Of a stretch of DNA of 64,000 bases, positions 8,645 to 18,250 are shown piece by piece. Where the stretch lies: contig DASTXE010000002.1 in the NCBI GenBank assembly GCA_035765535.1, positions 62,001 through 126,000 on the forward strand, in the 5' to 3' direction. The notes beneath the pieces were generated by a model, which saw only the letters and a program-made list of their open reading frames with translations, had not been told where the DNA came from and searched no databases. Both the position numbers and the translations under genes were made by a program. This DNA is from Rickettsiales bacterium. GTDB lineage: Bacteria; Pseudomonadota; Alphaproteobacteria; Rickettsiales; JABCZZ01. Position 1 is the stretch's first letter; each line of letters begins with the position of its first letter.

Positions 8645-9451
8645 ATGGCCCTTAATTATTTACAGACAGCACAGGAGTTCGATCGCTTTGTCGGGCGTTT
8701 CAACTCCATCGATTCCCTGAGCCAGGAAGTCAAGGAACTTTCGATAGAACATGCGCGCAACATATTGAAGCATCTGCGCATCGTGGCGAACGGGGAAAAC
8801 AAGACCGAAAAACGCGACGTGGATGAGGACGCCAGGGAAATTGCCGACGCAATGCTGGAGGCGGCTAAGATGTTTGCTGCTCTGGTCATGGAATTGGTAA
8901 AAGATGGTATTGATCCGCTGAAGGATCAGGAAATCGCGCCCTTGTTTGAGGCGACACGGGATGCGTTCGGCAAAGCAAAGCGCCGTGTACGCGTGGATAT
9001 TATCAACATGCTGTCCAAGATGGGACGTGCGGGCGAAGCGCTGCAGATGAAACAGCAACTTGAAGCGGAAAGCCGGCAGACAGCGCAGCCTACAACGGTT
9101 TCTTCCATGGCGGATGTCGCGCGCCAGATTGAGGAGCGCCTTGCTAAGCTGGAGGCTGCGGCCCGCAAAAAACAGATGCAGGCAAAGCTCGGCGGTGCCA
9201 AGGGCAAACTGGCCGCTGCCGTGATGAATGTGAGCAATAATGTTGGCGGTGTATTTCGCATTGTGGGACTTAACAAGGAAGGCTTTCTTCCAGCCGCCCA
9301 GCATACGAACGAAATTCTTGAAACGACGATGGTGGGTAAGTCCGTCGCCGAAGTCAGCCATGAAAAGCTTGTCGATGCCGCACAGAAGGCCAGCGAAGGC
9401 CCGGAAATCACCTTCGGTCAGAACCGCACCGATAATAAGGGTAAAGCATAA
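8645..9451 (+). CDS. Hypothetical helical/coiled-coil protein
   Basis: A 268-aa protein I do not recognise. It is mostly alpha-helical and charged, with no signal peptide or clear membrane span. Residues about 155-185 (ARQIEERLAKLEAAARKKQMQ) look like a coiled coil. Gly/Ala-rich stretches follow (GGAKGKLAAAVMNVSNNVGGV). It starts 22 bp after the DUF2610 gene, suggesting co-transcription, and is followed by ileS. Codon use and composition look like its neighbours, so it appears to be a resident gene rather than a recent arrival. Confidence 0.7.
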   Translation: MALNYLQTAQEFDRFVGRFNSIDSLSQEVKELSIEHARNILKHLRIVANGENKTEKRDVDEDAREIADAMLEAAKMFAALVMELVKDGIDPLKDQEIAPLFEATRDAFGKAKRRVRVDIINMLSKMGRAGEALQMKQQLEAESRQTAQPTTVSSMADVARQIEERLAKLEAAARKKQMQAKLGGAKGKLAAAVMNVSNNVGGVFRIVGLNKEGFLPAAQHTNEILETTMVGKSVAEVSHEKLVDAAQKASEGPEITFGQNRTDNKGKA

Positions 9452-9495
9452 TTTTCATTGAATTTTCGGCCTTTCTTTGATTAGTATGCCGGTCT

Positions 9496-12400
9496 ATGAC
9501 CGAAAACACCAAATATTACCCGAATGTGGACGCTAACCCCGATTTTCCTAAAATCGAGGAACGCATACTTGAATCCTGGAAAAATGAAGGAACGTTTGCC
9601 GCTTCCGTTGCAGCGCGTGCACCGCAAACGGCAGACGGCGCGAATAACGAATTCATTTTCTATGACGGCCCTCCGTTTGCTAACGGTTTGCCGCATTACG
9701 GCCACTTGCTGACCGGCTTCGTGAAGGATCTGTTCGCCCGCTACCAGACCATGCAGGGCAAGCGTGTAGAGCGCCGCTTCGGCTGGGACTGCCACGGTCT
9801 TCCGGCGGAACTGGGGTCGGAAAAAGAACTGGGAATTTCCGGTCGTCAGGCAATCACCAAATTCGGCATCGGCAGGTTCAATGAACACTGCCGTACCTCG
9901 GTCATGAAATATACCCATGAATGGGAATATTATGTCACACGCCAGGCTCGCTGGGTGGACTTTGCAGGCGACTACAAGACGATGGATAAGAACTATATGG
10001 AATCCGTCATCTGGGCCTTCAAACAGCTTTACGATAAAGGGCTGGTATACGAAGCTTACCGCGTAATGCCATATAGCTGGGCGGCGGAAACACCGCTCTC
10101 CAACTTCGAAACGCGCCTGGACAATTCTTACCGCGAGCGCGTGGACAAGGCGATCACCATTGCGTTTGAACTGGCGAAAGTGCCGGAGAAACTGATCGAA
10201 GCCGTGCCGGTGCTGGCGCGTTGCAGGACATTCAAAGTGCTGGCCTGGACGACCACACCCTGGACATTGCCGAGCAACCTCGCTTTGGCAGTCGGTAAGG
10301 ATATCAAATACACCGCCATCTGCGTTGACGATACGTGCTACATCGCGGCCATCGCACAAACGCCGCTGCTCCAGCAGATCGCAGGGCAGGGCGGTAAAGC
10401 CCTTGTGACGGACGAGTTGCATCCCGGTTCGGCGGAAACCGTTGGCGAGTTCCCCGGCAGCGTTCTGGTGGGGCTAAGCTATAAGCCCCTTTTCCCATAC
10501 TTTGAAAAACACCAGCCCGGCAGAACATTCCGTATCCTGGACGGCAGCGACTTCGTTACCGATACGGATGGTACCGGCGTCGTGCATATGGCTCCCGGCT
10601 TCGGTGAAGACGATCAGCGCGTGTGCGAAGCTAACGGCATCAGCCTCGTCTGCCCGGTTGATATGGCGGGACGTTTCACGGATGAAATCTACGATCTGCC
10701 GGAGCTTTCGCTCAAAGGCATGAACGTCATCGAGGAAAATGTCGCGGAATATAAATTCGGTGAAGCCAATGAGCGTATTATCGAATGGCTGAAGAAACAC
10801 GGCCAGCTGATCAAGCAGGAACAGATCACGCATAACTATCCGCATTGCTGGCGCACGGACAAACCGCTGATCTACAGGGCAGTGTCGAGCTGGTACGTGG
10901 AAGTGACCAAGTTCCGTGACCGCGCTGTGGAGCTTAATCAGAAGATCAACTGGATTCCCGAGCATGTCAAGGACGGCCAGATGGGGCATATGCTGGCCAC
11001 AGCGCCGGACTGGTCCATTTCGCGTAACCGTTTCTGGGGTACGCCGATTCCACTGTGGAAAAGCAAATCAGGCAAGATAAAAGTATTTGGCAGCATCGCC
11101 GAACTGGAAGCCGCAAGCGGCCAGAAAGTGCCCGACCTGCATCGCCCCTATATTGACGAAATCGTCATCACCGAAAACGGTGAGGAATACCGCCGTGTGG
11201 AGGATGTGTTCGACTGCTGGTTCGAATCCGGCTCCATGCCGTTCGCGCAGGTGCATTATCCGTTCGAAAATAAGGAATGGTTCGAGCATCATTTCCCGGC
11301 GGACTTCATCACAGAATATGTTGGCCAGACGCGCGGCTGGTTCAATACGCTGATCATGCTGTCGACGGCTTTGTTCGACCGCCCGCCATTCCTTAACTGT
11401 ATCTGCCACGGCGTCGTGCTGGATGCGGAGACGGGGCTGAAATATTCCAAGCGTCTCAAGAATTATAAAGACCCGCGTGAGGTAATGGACCAGTTTGGCG
11501 CCGATGCGTTGCGCTGGCTGATGCTTTCTTCTCCCGTCATGCGCGGGCAGGATTTGAGTGTCGACCCGGAAGGCAAATTCATCCGCGACATGGTACGCCT
11601 TGCGATCAAGCCGATCTGGAACGCGTATAACTTCTTCTGCCTCTACGCCAATGCGGACGGTATCAAGGCTGCGTTCAAAACGGATTCCAAAGATATCATG
11701 GACCGTTACATCCTGGCCAAGTGCAATCAGGCCGTAGCTGCCATTGCCAAGGCGCTTGACGGTTACGATACACCCGGTGCGACCGAAGCTGTGACGCAGT
11801 TCTTCGAAGCGCTGAACAATTGGTACATCCGTCGCAGCAAGGAACGTTTCTGGAAAAGCGAGTGCGACGAGGATAAAATCTCGGCCTACAACACGCTCTA
11901 TACCGTGCTGCATATCATGTGCCGCGCCGCTGCGCCGTTATTGCCGTTGACGCTGGAAGAAATCTACCGCGGCCTGACCGGCGAAAAGAGCGTGCATCTT
12001 GCGGACTTCCCGGCTTATGCGCAGACCAGCAAGGAACAGAGTGATGCGATCCGCAGAATGGACCAGATCCGGGATATCTGTAACGCGGCCCTCGCTATCC
12101 GCAATGCGCGGAATCTACGTGTGAGGCTGCCGCTCGCAGCGCTGAAAATTGTGTCTGCGGAAGGGAACTTCTCCGAGGAAGAATTGAACATCATCCGTGA
12201 CGAAGTGAATATCAAGGATGTCGGCTATGATAGCAACCTGACGCAATATGCGGCTTTCAAGCTGCAGATTCATTTCCCTGTGCTTGGCAAGCGCCTGCCG
12301 GAGAAGATGAAGCAGATCATTCCAGCTTCCAAGAAAGGGGATTGGAAACTGCTGGAAGATGGGCGCGTGGAGATTATCGGGGAGCCGCTGGAAAAGAATG

Positions 12401-12771
12401 AGTTCTCTTTGCTGCTGGAACCCAAGCCGGACTATAAGGATAACGCGCAGCCGCTTTCCACGAACGATGCGTTAATCCTCCTGGATACACATATTACGCC
12501 GGAACTGGAAGCCGAAGGCTATGCGCGCGATATCGTGCGCCTCGTGCAGGAAGCGCGCAAGCGCGCTGGGCTGAACGTGACCGACCGCATCAATCTGCGT
12601 CTGCGCGTAGCGGATAAGCTGGCGCCGGCACTGCAGAACCATTCGCATTATATCGCGGATCAGGTGCTGGCGGCATCGCTGGAGCAGGGGGACATGCAGG
12701 GCTGCACCTATATCGCAAACGATATGGTCGAAGCACATGAAGTCTCCATCGGCTTTGCGGTAGCAGCGTAA
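9496..12771 (+). CDS. ileS: Isoleucyl-tRNA synthetase
   Basis: A 1,091-aa class I synthetase that charges tRNA-Ile. The ATP site motifs are HYGH at residues 67-70 (HIGH variant in GLPHYGHLL) and KYSKR near residue 648 (KMSKS variant). The editing domain and the WTTTPWTLPSNLA motif are present, followed by a helical anticodon-binding domain and a C-terminal extension. The length and the KYSKR form fit the long IleS type found in eukaryotes and in Rickettsiales-like bacteria, rather than the roughly 940-aa E. coli type. The long type is often less sensitive to mupirocin; that is family knowledge and not shown here. Confidence 0.97.
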   Translation: MTENTKYYPNVDANPDFPKIEERILESWKNEGTFAASVAARAPQTADGANNEFIFYDGPPFANGLPHYGHLLTGFVKDLFARYQTMQGKRVERRFGWDCHGLPAELGSEKELGISGRQAITKFGIGRFNEHCRTSVMKYTHEWEYYVTRQARWVDFAGDYKTMDKNYMESVIWAFKQLYDKGLVYEAYRVMPYSWAAETPLSNFETRLDNSYRERVDKAITIAFELAKVPEKLIEAVPVLARCRTFKVLAWTTTPWTLPSNLALAVGKDIKYTAICVDDTCYIAAIAQTPLLQQIAGQGGKALVTDELHPGSAETVGEFPGSVLVGLSYKPLFPYFEKHQPGRTFRILDGSDFVTDTDGTGVVHMAPGFGEDDQRVCEANGISLVCPVDMAGRFTDEIYDLPELSLKGMNVIEENVAEYKFGEANERIIEWLKKHGQLIKQEQITHNYPHCWRTDKPLIYRAVSSWYVEVTKFRDRAVELNQKINWIPEHVKDGQMGHMLATAPDWSISRNRFWGTPIPLWKSKSGKIKVFGSIAELEAASGQKVPDLHRPYIDEIVITENGEEYRRVEDVFDCWFESGSMPFAQVHYPFENKEWFEHHFPADFITEYVGQTRGWFNTLIMLSTALFDRPPFLNCICHGVVLDAETGLKYSKRLKNYKDPREVMDQFGADALRWLMLSSPVMRGQDLSVDPEGKFIRDMVRLAIKPIWNAYNFFCLYANADGIKAAFKTDSKDIMDRYILAKCNQAVAAIAKALDGYDTPGATEAVTQFFEALNNWYIRRSKERFWKSECDEDKISAYNTLYTVLHIMCRAAAPLLPLTLEEIYRGLTGEKSVHLADFPAYAQTSKEQSDAIRRMDQIRDICNAALAIRNARNLRVRLPLAALKIVSAEGNFSEEELNIIRDEVNIKDVGYDSNLTQYAAFKLQIHFPVLGKRLPEKMKQIIPASKKGDWKLLEDGRVEIIGEPLEKNEFSLLLEPKPDYKDNAQPLSTNDALILLDTHITPELEAEGYARDIVRLVQEARKRAGLNVTDRINLRLRVADKLAPALQNHSHYIADQVLAASLEQGDMQGCTYIANDMVEAHEVSIGFAVAA

Positions 12772-12870
12772 GAGAAAGTGACGAACGAGCGTAACGAGGG
12801 CTAGCGGCCAAGGGGGAGCGCAGCCTGCGTGGCGCCAAGGCGCCTGAACGCAAATATAACAGGAAAACCT

Positions 12871-13881
12871 ATGACCAACCAGGCCACCAGTATCGGAGTC
12901 ATAAGCGCAGGCGGATGGGGCACGGCGCTTGCCATTGCCGCTAATCGTGCGGGTAGCCGCGTCTCAATGTATTCAGCCAATCCCAACGTGCTGGAGTCCA
13001 TTCGCCGTAACCGCACGAACGATGTCTATCTGCCGGATGTCTTCATTGATCCCGCCATTACGGTCAGTGACAAGCTTGCCGAGATTTGCGCGAGCGATAT
13101 GATCATACTTGTCGTGCCGTCGCAGCATGTACGGTCCACCTGTATCTGGCTTTCCGATCAGTTGCCCATCACAACGCCCGTTATTATCGCGACCAAAGGT
13201 ATTGAGCGCGGAAGCCTTGCCTTGATGAGTGAAGTCGTTGGCTCCATCCTGCCGAAGAACCCGCTCGCAATCCTGAGCGGACCGAATTTCGCTATCGAAG
13301 TGGCGCGCGGCCTTCCCACTGCCACGACAATTGCCTGCCAGGATGCGTATCTGGCAAAGCAGATTATTTATGCTATCGGCGGTAAATTCTTCCGCCCCTA
13401 TTATACGGATGATGTCATCGGAACTCAGATCGGCGGTTCGGTGAAAAACGTGATTGCCATAGCCTGCGGTATCGCGATTGGCCGCGGCTTCGGTGAAAAC
13501 GCCAAGGCAGGATTGATCACACGCGGCATCACGGAGATGGCAAGATTATGCAACGCCAAAGGCGGAAGGCAGGAAACACTGATGGGATTCTCCGGTGTAG
13601 GCGATTTGATTCTGACCTGTGGCAGCCGCATGTCGCGCAATATGTCGCTGGGCATTGAAATCGGCAAACAGAAAGAATCGGTGAGAACCATCATCGAAAA
13701 CCGCCAGAGCAAACTGGCCGAAGGCGTAGCAACGGCTGATTCCGTGAATGAGCTGGCCAGCAGTCTCGGTATTTCCATGCCGATCTGCCATGCCGTGCAA
13801 AGCATCATCAGTGGCTCTGCCAGCATCGACGAAGCAATTGCCGCCCTGCTGGAACGCCCGTTCGCCACAGAGATGGCTTAA
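12871..13881 (+). CDS. gpsA: Glycerol-3-phosphate dehydrogenase [NAD(P)+]
   Basis: A 336-aa enzyme making sn-glycerol-3-phosphate from dihydroxyacetone phosphate for phospholipid synthesis. The start is set at the ATG at 12871 because AGGAAAA lies 4-10 bp upstream; a GTG at 12829 would add 14 poor residues. Motifs: dinucleotide fold SAGGWGTALA, ATKGIERG, LSGPNFAIEVARGLPTA, GGSVKNVIAIACG with the catalytic Lys, and GVGDLILTC. The first fold glycine (usual GAGSWGT) reads SAGGWGT. A hairpin terminator follows. Confidence 0.95.
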   Translation: MTNQATSIGVISAGGWGTALAIAANRAGSRVSMYSANPNVLESIRRNRTNDVYLPDVFIDPAITVSDKLAEICASDMIILVVPSQHVRSTCIWLSDQLPITTPVIIATKGIERGSLALMSEVVGSILPKNPLAILSGPNFAIEVARGLPTATTIACQDAYLAKQIIYAIGGKFFRPYYTDDVIGTQIGGSVKNVIAIACGIAIGRGFGENAKAGLITRGITEMARLCNAKGGRQETLMGFSGVGDLILTCGSRMSRNMSLGIEIGKQKESVRTIIENRQSKLAEGVATADSVNELASSLGISMPICHAVQSIISGSASIDEAIAALLERPFATEMA

Positions 13882-13910
13882 TTACTTACCCTTACTTTCA
13901 TAGCGGGTAC

Positions 13911-13940
13911 AAAAACGCGGTCAGAAGACCGCGATCTTTA
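13911..13940 (+). terminator. Probable terminator after gpsA
   Basis: The stem CGCGGTC / GACCGCG (13916-13922 and 13927-13933) encloses an AGAA loop and is followed by ATCTTT. It lies 35 bp after the gpsA stop. The U-tract is short, so termination may be partial. Confidence 0.55.
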
Positions 13941-13996
13941 GTCGCCGAAGGTGTCAGGTTCATTGCGAGGGCAGCAGGCCGAAGCAGGAACAATTA

Positions 13997-14935
13997 TTAT
14001 TTTAACTTCTCTTCCACCGCATCCCAGAATATGCGTTCCTGCTGGATGCCGTAAAGTTCATTGGACTTGATGAGCCCGGTCGGGCAGGTGATGTTAATCT
14101 CGGTCAGGTAATCCCCGATGATATCGAGTCCGGCAAGCAGGATACCGCGTTTCTTCAACTCCGCGCCGACCGTTTCTCCGATCAGTATATCGCGCTCATT
14201 GGTGGGCGCTTTAACGCCCGTGCCGCCTACGCGCATATTGGCGCGGATATCGTCCTGCGCGGGCACGCGACCTAGAATGGCGGTTACTTTGCCGTCAATA
14301 ACGATGACGCGTTTATCCATGTTGCGGATTTCCGGCAGGAAGCGTTGTGCGATCACCGGCTCGCCGGAACCCGCAAAAAACATTTCCAGCAGCGCATGGA
14401 AATTAGAGTCTCCCTGCTTGATATGGAAAACCGCATGGCCTGCAAATCCGTAAAGTGGCTTGAGTATAATTTCACCATGCTCGTTCAGGAAATGTTCGAT
14501 AGCTTCCACATCGTGCGAGATCAGGGTTGGCGGCACGAATTGCGGGAAGTCGAACATAAACCATTTTTCCGGCGCGTTACGCACATGGAACGGATCATTG
14601 ACCACCTGCACATCTGGCTGGAGCTTTTCCAGAAGGAAAGTAGAGGTAATATATTCCATATCGAACGGTGGTTCCTGCCGCAGCAGAACAACATCCATTT
14701 CATGCAGGTTCAGCGTCTGCAATTCGCCAACCGTATAATAATCCTTTGGGTCATCACGCAGTATAAGCTTACGCCCCTTGGCTGTGACCTCGCCGCTATG
14801 GAAGGACAGGTCTTTCGGCAGGTAGTAATACAGCTCATAGCCGCGCCGCAGAGCCTCACGGCCAAGCAGGAGCGTCGTATCGCTGCGCGGATTTAGCCGT
14901 TCAACCGCGTCCATTTGTATGGCGAGTTTCTTCAT
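13997..14935 (-). CDS. gshB: Glutathione synthetase
   Basis: A 312-aa ATP-grasp enzyme that joins gamma-glutamylcysteine and glycine. Characteristic stretches are MDAVERLNPRSDTTLLLGRE near the N-terminus, VVNDPFHVRNAPEKW, ILKPLYGFAGHAVF in the ATP-binding region, AQRFLPEIRNMDKRVIVIDG, and the C-terminal LAGLDIIGDYLTEINITCP. Full length for the family. It is the last gene of rsmI-yraN-dolP-gshB on the minus strand, a conserved neighbourhood in alphaproteobacteria, 33 bp after dolP. No gshA is seen in the window. Confidence 0.95.
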   Translation of the reverse strand: MKKLAIQMDAVERLNPRSDTTLLLGREALRRGYELYYYLPKDLSFHSGEVTAKGRKLILRDDPKDYYTVGELQTLNLHEMDVVLLRQEPPFDMEYITSTFLLEKLQPDVQVVNDPFHVRNAPEKWFMFDFPQFVPPTLISHDVEAIEHFLNEHGEIILKPLYGFAGHAVFHIKQGDSNFHALLEMFFAGSGEPVIAQRFLPEIRNMDKRVIVIDGKVTAILGRVPAQDDIRANMRVGGTGVKAPTNERDILIGETVGAELKKRGILLAGLDIIGDYLTEINITCPTGLIKSNELYGIQQERIFWDAVEEKLK

Positions 14936-14968
14936 AAACCGTACCCAGCTTAAGGTGAGCGTGGCAGC

Positions 14969-15565
14969 CTAGTCGTTCTTCCTGCGCGGATCGTCTCTCA
15001 GGACGGCATGGTTGACGACTTTCTGCACGCCGGAAGTCGTGCTGGCAATATAAGTTGCCTTGTCAAGCTCAGCCTGGTCCTGGGCGATGCCCATCAGGTA
15101 AACCACCCCGTTGACGACTTCGACGTTATAATTGACCGAATGCAGGCCTTTTTCCAGAATGAAGCGCGAGCGCACCGTATTGGCGATCCAGCTATCCTTG
15201 GCGTAATCCATGATTCCTGTCTTATCGTTAACCTGGATTTCGTTGATAACCTCGCGCACGCCTTTGACGTTCCAGGCGAGTTCTGCCGCCTTGATTTTGG
15301 TTTCGGGCTTATCCACGTCACCCGTCAGCAGAACGCGGCCTTCGGTGACCTTGATCGTTACATTGCGATACAGATCGTTCACATCGCCTTTTTGTAGGAA
15401 CTGGTTATTGATAGCGAGGCGAATGCCGGTGTCATCCACGGCATGGCCCGGGGTACGGTCCTGCTGCGCGACGACCGCGCCGGTTCCGGCTCCGGCAAAT
15501 ATAAGAGGAACGCATCCGCTGACGAGGAGCGGAGCAGCGATAATGGCGAGTGAAAGTTTCTTCAT
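14969..15565 (-). CDS. BON-domain outer-membrane lipoprotein, DolP (YraP)-like
   Basis: A 198-aa lipoprotein. The start is fixed at the ATG at 15565 by an ATGA overlap with the yraN stop. The signal ends in the lipobox LVSGC (Cys18). Two BON domains follow, about residues 45-115 (VTIKVTEGRVLLTGDV) and 120-190 (VEVVNGVVYLMGIAQ). BON proteins bind phospholipid; E. coli DolP supports outer-membrane integrity and BAM function. The neighbourhood rsmI/lpoA/yraN/dolP is the same as in E. coli (yraL-yraM-yraN-diaA-yraP) apart from diaA, which strengthens the orthology. Confidence 0.85.
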   Translation of the reverse strand: MKKLSLAIIAAPLLVSGCVPLIFAGAGTGAVVAQQDRTPGHAVDDTGIRLAINNQFLQKGDVNDLYRNVTIKVTEGRVLLTGDVDKPETKIKAAELAWNVKGVREVINEIQVNDKTGIMDYAKDSWIANTVRSRFILEKGLHSVNYNVEVVNGVVYLMGIAQDQAELDKATYIASTTSGVQKVVNHAVLRDDPRRKND

Positions 15566-15930
15566 TGAATGCTCCATGCATTTTCAAGATGATATATTCT
15601 GAAACGCGATGTTACCACCATCAGATCGAAGCGCAAGTCCGTATGCGAATATTTTTCATGCGCTGCAATAAAAGCACTTGCCGCTCGGGCGATCACCTGT
15701 TGTTTGGTGGGCGTGACGGAGTATAGCGCCGTCTCCATGGCGCTGCGTGCCTTGACTTCCGTAAAGACAAGCAGGTTTCTTCTGGCGGCGATGATATCGA
15801 TCTCGCCGTAACGGTTGCGGTGGCGCAGCTGGATAATGCGGTAGCCTTTCAGCAGCAGCAAACCGGCGCACCAGTATTCGGCGGCGATACCCCGCAGGTA
15901 AGAACGTTTGCGGCGTGCGTCGTGAGTCAT
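15562..15930 (-). CDS. YraN family (UPF0102) nuclease-fold protein
   Basis: A 122-aa protein of the UPF0102 family with a restriction-endonuclease-like fold. Core motifs are RGIAAEYWCAGLLLLKGY, then RYGEIDIIA and VFTEVKAR, giving the E-x(n)-D-x(n)-ExK arrangement of PD-(D/E)XK nucleases. The biological role is not established. The gene is coupled by ATGA overlaps to rsmI upstream and dolP downstream, so all three are likely one transcript. Confidence 0.9.
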   Translation of the reverse strand: MTHDARRKRSYLRGIAAEYWCAGLLLLKGYRIIQLRHRNRYGEIDIIAARRNLLVFTEVKARSAMETALYSVTPTKQQVIARAASAFIAAHEKYSHTDLRFDLMVVTSRFRIYHLENAWSIQ

Positions 15931-16781
15931 GGTTTTTCCGGCCTGAGCTGCAAGGCTTTGGCATAGAGTTCCTGCCGCGGCAATCCGGTAGCCTTGGCGA
16001 CATGCGCCGCCGCATCTTTCACACGCATGGTCTGAAGCGCTTCGGAAAGCAGCGCTTCCACATCTTCCGCCGCCGGAGCTTCAGCGGGCAGGGGAGGTGC
16101 AACGACAATGACGACTTCGCCTTTGGGCTCGCCAGCTTCAGCATAATAGTCTGCCAGTTCCGGCAATGTTCCACGCCGTAACTCTTCATGCAGTTTGGTG
16201 AGCTCGCGCGCGATCACAGCCTCACGCTCTCCGAGCTGCTGCGCCAGTTCCGCCAGTGCTTCCGGCAGGCGGCGGGCCGATTCAAAAAAGACCAGCGTAG
16301 CGGGAATGACGGCCAGTTCGGCAATTTCTTTTGCGCGTGCCTGCATTTTGGCAGGAAGAAAACCGCAGAACAGGAAGCGGTCCGTAGGCAAGCCGCAGAC
16401 ACTCAGCGCGGCGATAGAGGAAGAAGCGCCCGGGATCGGAATAACCCGGATACCTGCAAGTCCCGCTTCCCGTACTAGCCTGTAGCCGGGATCGGAAATA
16501 AGGGGTGTGCCTGCATCTGAAATCAGGGCGACAATTTTACCGCTTTGCAACTCCTGCAATAGTTGCGGTAGAGCCGATTCAGCGTTATGGTCGTGATAAG
16601 AACGTGTGCGGGCCTTAATGCCGTAATGCGATAGCAGCTTCGCGCTGGTGCGCGTATCTTCGCAGGCAATAAGATCGGCAGCGCGCAGCACGTCCAGCGC
16701 CCGCAGCGTGATGTCGGAAAGATTGCCGATAGGCGTGGCCACGATATAAAGGCCGGGTTCAATTGTTTGACTATTCGCCAT
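15927..16781 (-). CDS. rsmI: 16S rRNA (cytidine1402-2'-O)-methyltransferase RsmI
   Basis: A 284-aa tetrapyrrole-methylase-fold enzyme that methylates the ribose of C1402 in the decoding centre. Motifs: LYIVATPIGNLSDITLRA, ACEDTRTSAKLL, ALISDAGTPLISDPGYRLV and IPGASSSIAAL. The start is taken at 16781 (MANSQTIEPG) because the longer frame (to 17039) runs backwards through lpoA. The divergent lpoA begins 26-38 bp away, so the two promoters must lie over each other's 5' ends. Its TGA stop overlaps the yraN ATG. Confidence 0.95.
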   Translation of the reverse strand: MANSQTIEPGLYIVATPIGNLSDITLRALDVLRAADLIACEDTRTSAKLLSHYGIKARTRSYHDHNAESALPQLLQELQSGKIVALISDAGTPLISDPGYRLVREAGLAGIRVIPIPGASSSIAALSVCGLPTDRFLFCGFLPAKMQARAKEIAELAVIPATLVFFESARRLPEALAELAQQLGEREAVIARELTKLHEELRRGTLPELADYYAEAGEPKGEVVIVVAPPLPAEAPAAEDVEALLSEALQTMRVKDAAAHVAKATGLPRQELYAKALQLRPEKP

Positions 16782-16806
16782 CGGCTGGTTATTGTCCTGA
16801 AAAATA

Positions 16807-18249
16807 ATGGAACGTCTCATGCATATTACAGCTTCTTTGCGATTTGTGTACCGTTTATTGGCATTGCTGATGCTCATGACGGTTTGGGCCTGTGGAACTC
16901 CCACCGGATGGATGGGGCTGGGCGGGGAGGAAGAAAGCCCCGCGGCGAAAGCTGCAGCGGCGGCGCAGGAAAAACCGGCTGAAAAACAGCCGCCCAAGCC
17001 GGCAGCTCCTGCTACGCCTGCTCCGGCGTCATCTTCCACGCCGCCCGCAACACCGGCCCCTGCGCAAGGGAATCAGGGCAATAATGGATTCGCGCCGCCA
17101 AGCCATATCAATAACGAACCGCCGCCGCCAGCGCCAGTGGGGGTATACGCGCTGCCCACCAATCTGGGCGAAGGTGCCCTGAAGAATGTGCCCACTGTTA
17201 AGGTTGCGCTTCTGGTGCCGCTCACGGGAGCATCGGCGGATGTAGGAAAATCCTTCCTCGATGCTGGCGTATTGGCGCTTTACGATAAATATAATGCGCT
17301 ATCTACGCATGAAACAACCGCCAAGGTCGAGTTACTGCCCAAGGACACCGGGGATACGATTGAAGGGGCGGAAAAGGCAGCGCAGGATGCCATACAGGAA
17401 GGCGCAACGCTGATTCTGGGGCCGGTATATAGCAAGCAGGTGAGCGTGGTAGCCTCGAGCGCGCGTCACCAGAATATCCCTGTCATCACGTTTTCCAATA
17501 ATATGGCCGTGGCTGGCGAAGGGGTCTATCTGTTCGGCTTTGTGCCTGAGCAGCAGGTCGTGCGTATCGTACAGTATTCGCTCGGACACAACATTACCAA
17601 TATAGCGGCGCTCGTACCCAGCGACCCATACGGCGCGGCGATCGTCAAACAGCTTTCACAGGAAATGCGCAAGCATAACGGCCGTATCTACCCGGTGGAA
17701 TATTACTCGGAAGACATGCAGGCGCTGGATAATAATGTAGGCCGCCTGTCGCGCTTCATTCAGGACGAAGGCACCAAGAACCAGGCGCTCTTCATTGCCG
17801 AGGGTGGCAAAAAACTGAAAACACTGACGGATACGCTGGTAGCAAACGGTATAAGCGCAAACAATGTGCAGATGCTCGGCACCGGCCTTTGGGACGATCC
17901 GGAACTGCTGAAATGGCCCAATGTTAACGGCGGATGGTTTGCAAGCTCGCCGCCGGAAAAGTACACTGCGTTCGAACAGCATTTCATGACAACCTATTCC
18001 TACAGGCCGGAAAGACGCTCCAGCCTGGCATACGATGCCACTGCACTGGCGGTAAACCTGGCGCTCTCATCCAGCGGGAAAGGCTTCCCCACGGAAAAGA
18101 TTCTGGATCCCGTAGGTTTCAACGGGCCTGCAAACGGTATATTCCGTTTTCATGATGACGGCTCGGTCGAGCGTGGGCTGGCGGTATTGATGGTGACACC
18201 CGCCGGATTCAAAACGATCGACCCTGCGCCGACGATGTTTAATCAATAG
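16807..18249 (+). CDS. Penicillin-binding-protein activator LpoA/LppC family lipoprotein
   Basis: A 480-aa protein with a lipoprotein signal (LMTVWAC) and a long Pro/Ala/Gln-rich linker (about residues 40-115). It ends in a periplasmic-binding-protein-like domain (VKVALLVPLTGASADVGKSF onwards) with LILGPVYSKQV and PVITFSNN. In gammaproteobacteria LpoA activates PBP1A from the outer membrane; alphaproteobacterial members keep the ligand-binding-like domain but their partner is less certain. ATG at 16819, after GGAACG, is an alternative start. It is divergent from rsmI, as yraM is next to yraL in E. coli. Confidence 0.87.
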   Translation: MERLMHITASLRFVYRLLALLMLMTVWACGTPTGWMGLGGEEESPAAKAAAAAQEKPAEKQPPKPAAPATPAPASSSTPPATPAPAQGNQGNNGFAPPSHINNEPPPPAPVGVYALPTNLGEGALKNVPTVKVALLVPLTGASADVGKSFLDAGVLALYDKYNALSTHETTAKVELLPKDTGDTIEGAEKAAQDAIQEGATLILGPVYSKQVSVVASSARHQNIPVITFSNNMAVAGEGVYLFGFVPEQQVVRIVQYSLGHNITNIAALVPSDPYGAAIVKQLSQEMRKHNGRIYPVEYYSEDMQALDNNVGRLSRFIQDEGTKNQALFIAEGGKKLKTLTDTLVANGISANNVQMLGTGLWDDPELLKWPNVNGGWFASSPPEKYTAFEQHFMTTYSYRPERRSSLAYDATALAVNLALSSSGKGFPTEKILDPVGFNGPANGIFRFHDDGSVERGLAVLMVTPAGFKTIDPAPTMFNQ

Positions 18250-18250
18250 G

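Noticed and set aside
12772-12870. Possible fourth copy of the palindromic repeat (ACGAACGAGCGTAACGAGGG) between ileS and gpsA
   Set aside because: Only a short GC-rich stretch resembles the family; the diagnostic left end and right hairpin are absent.
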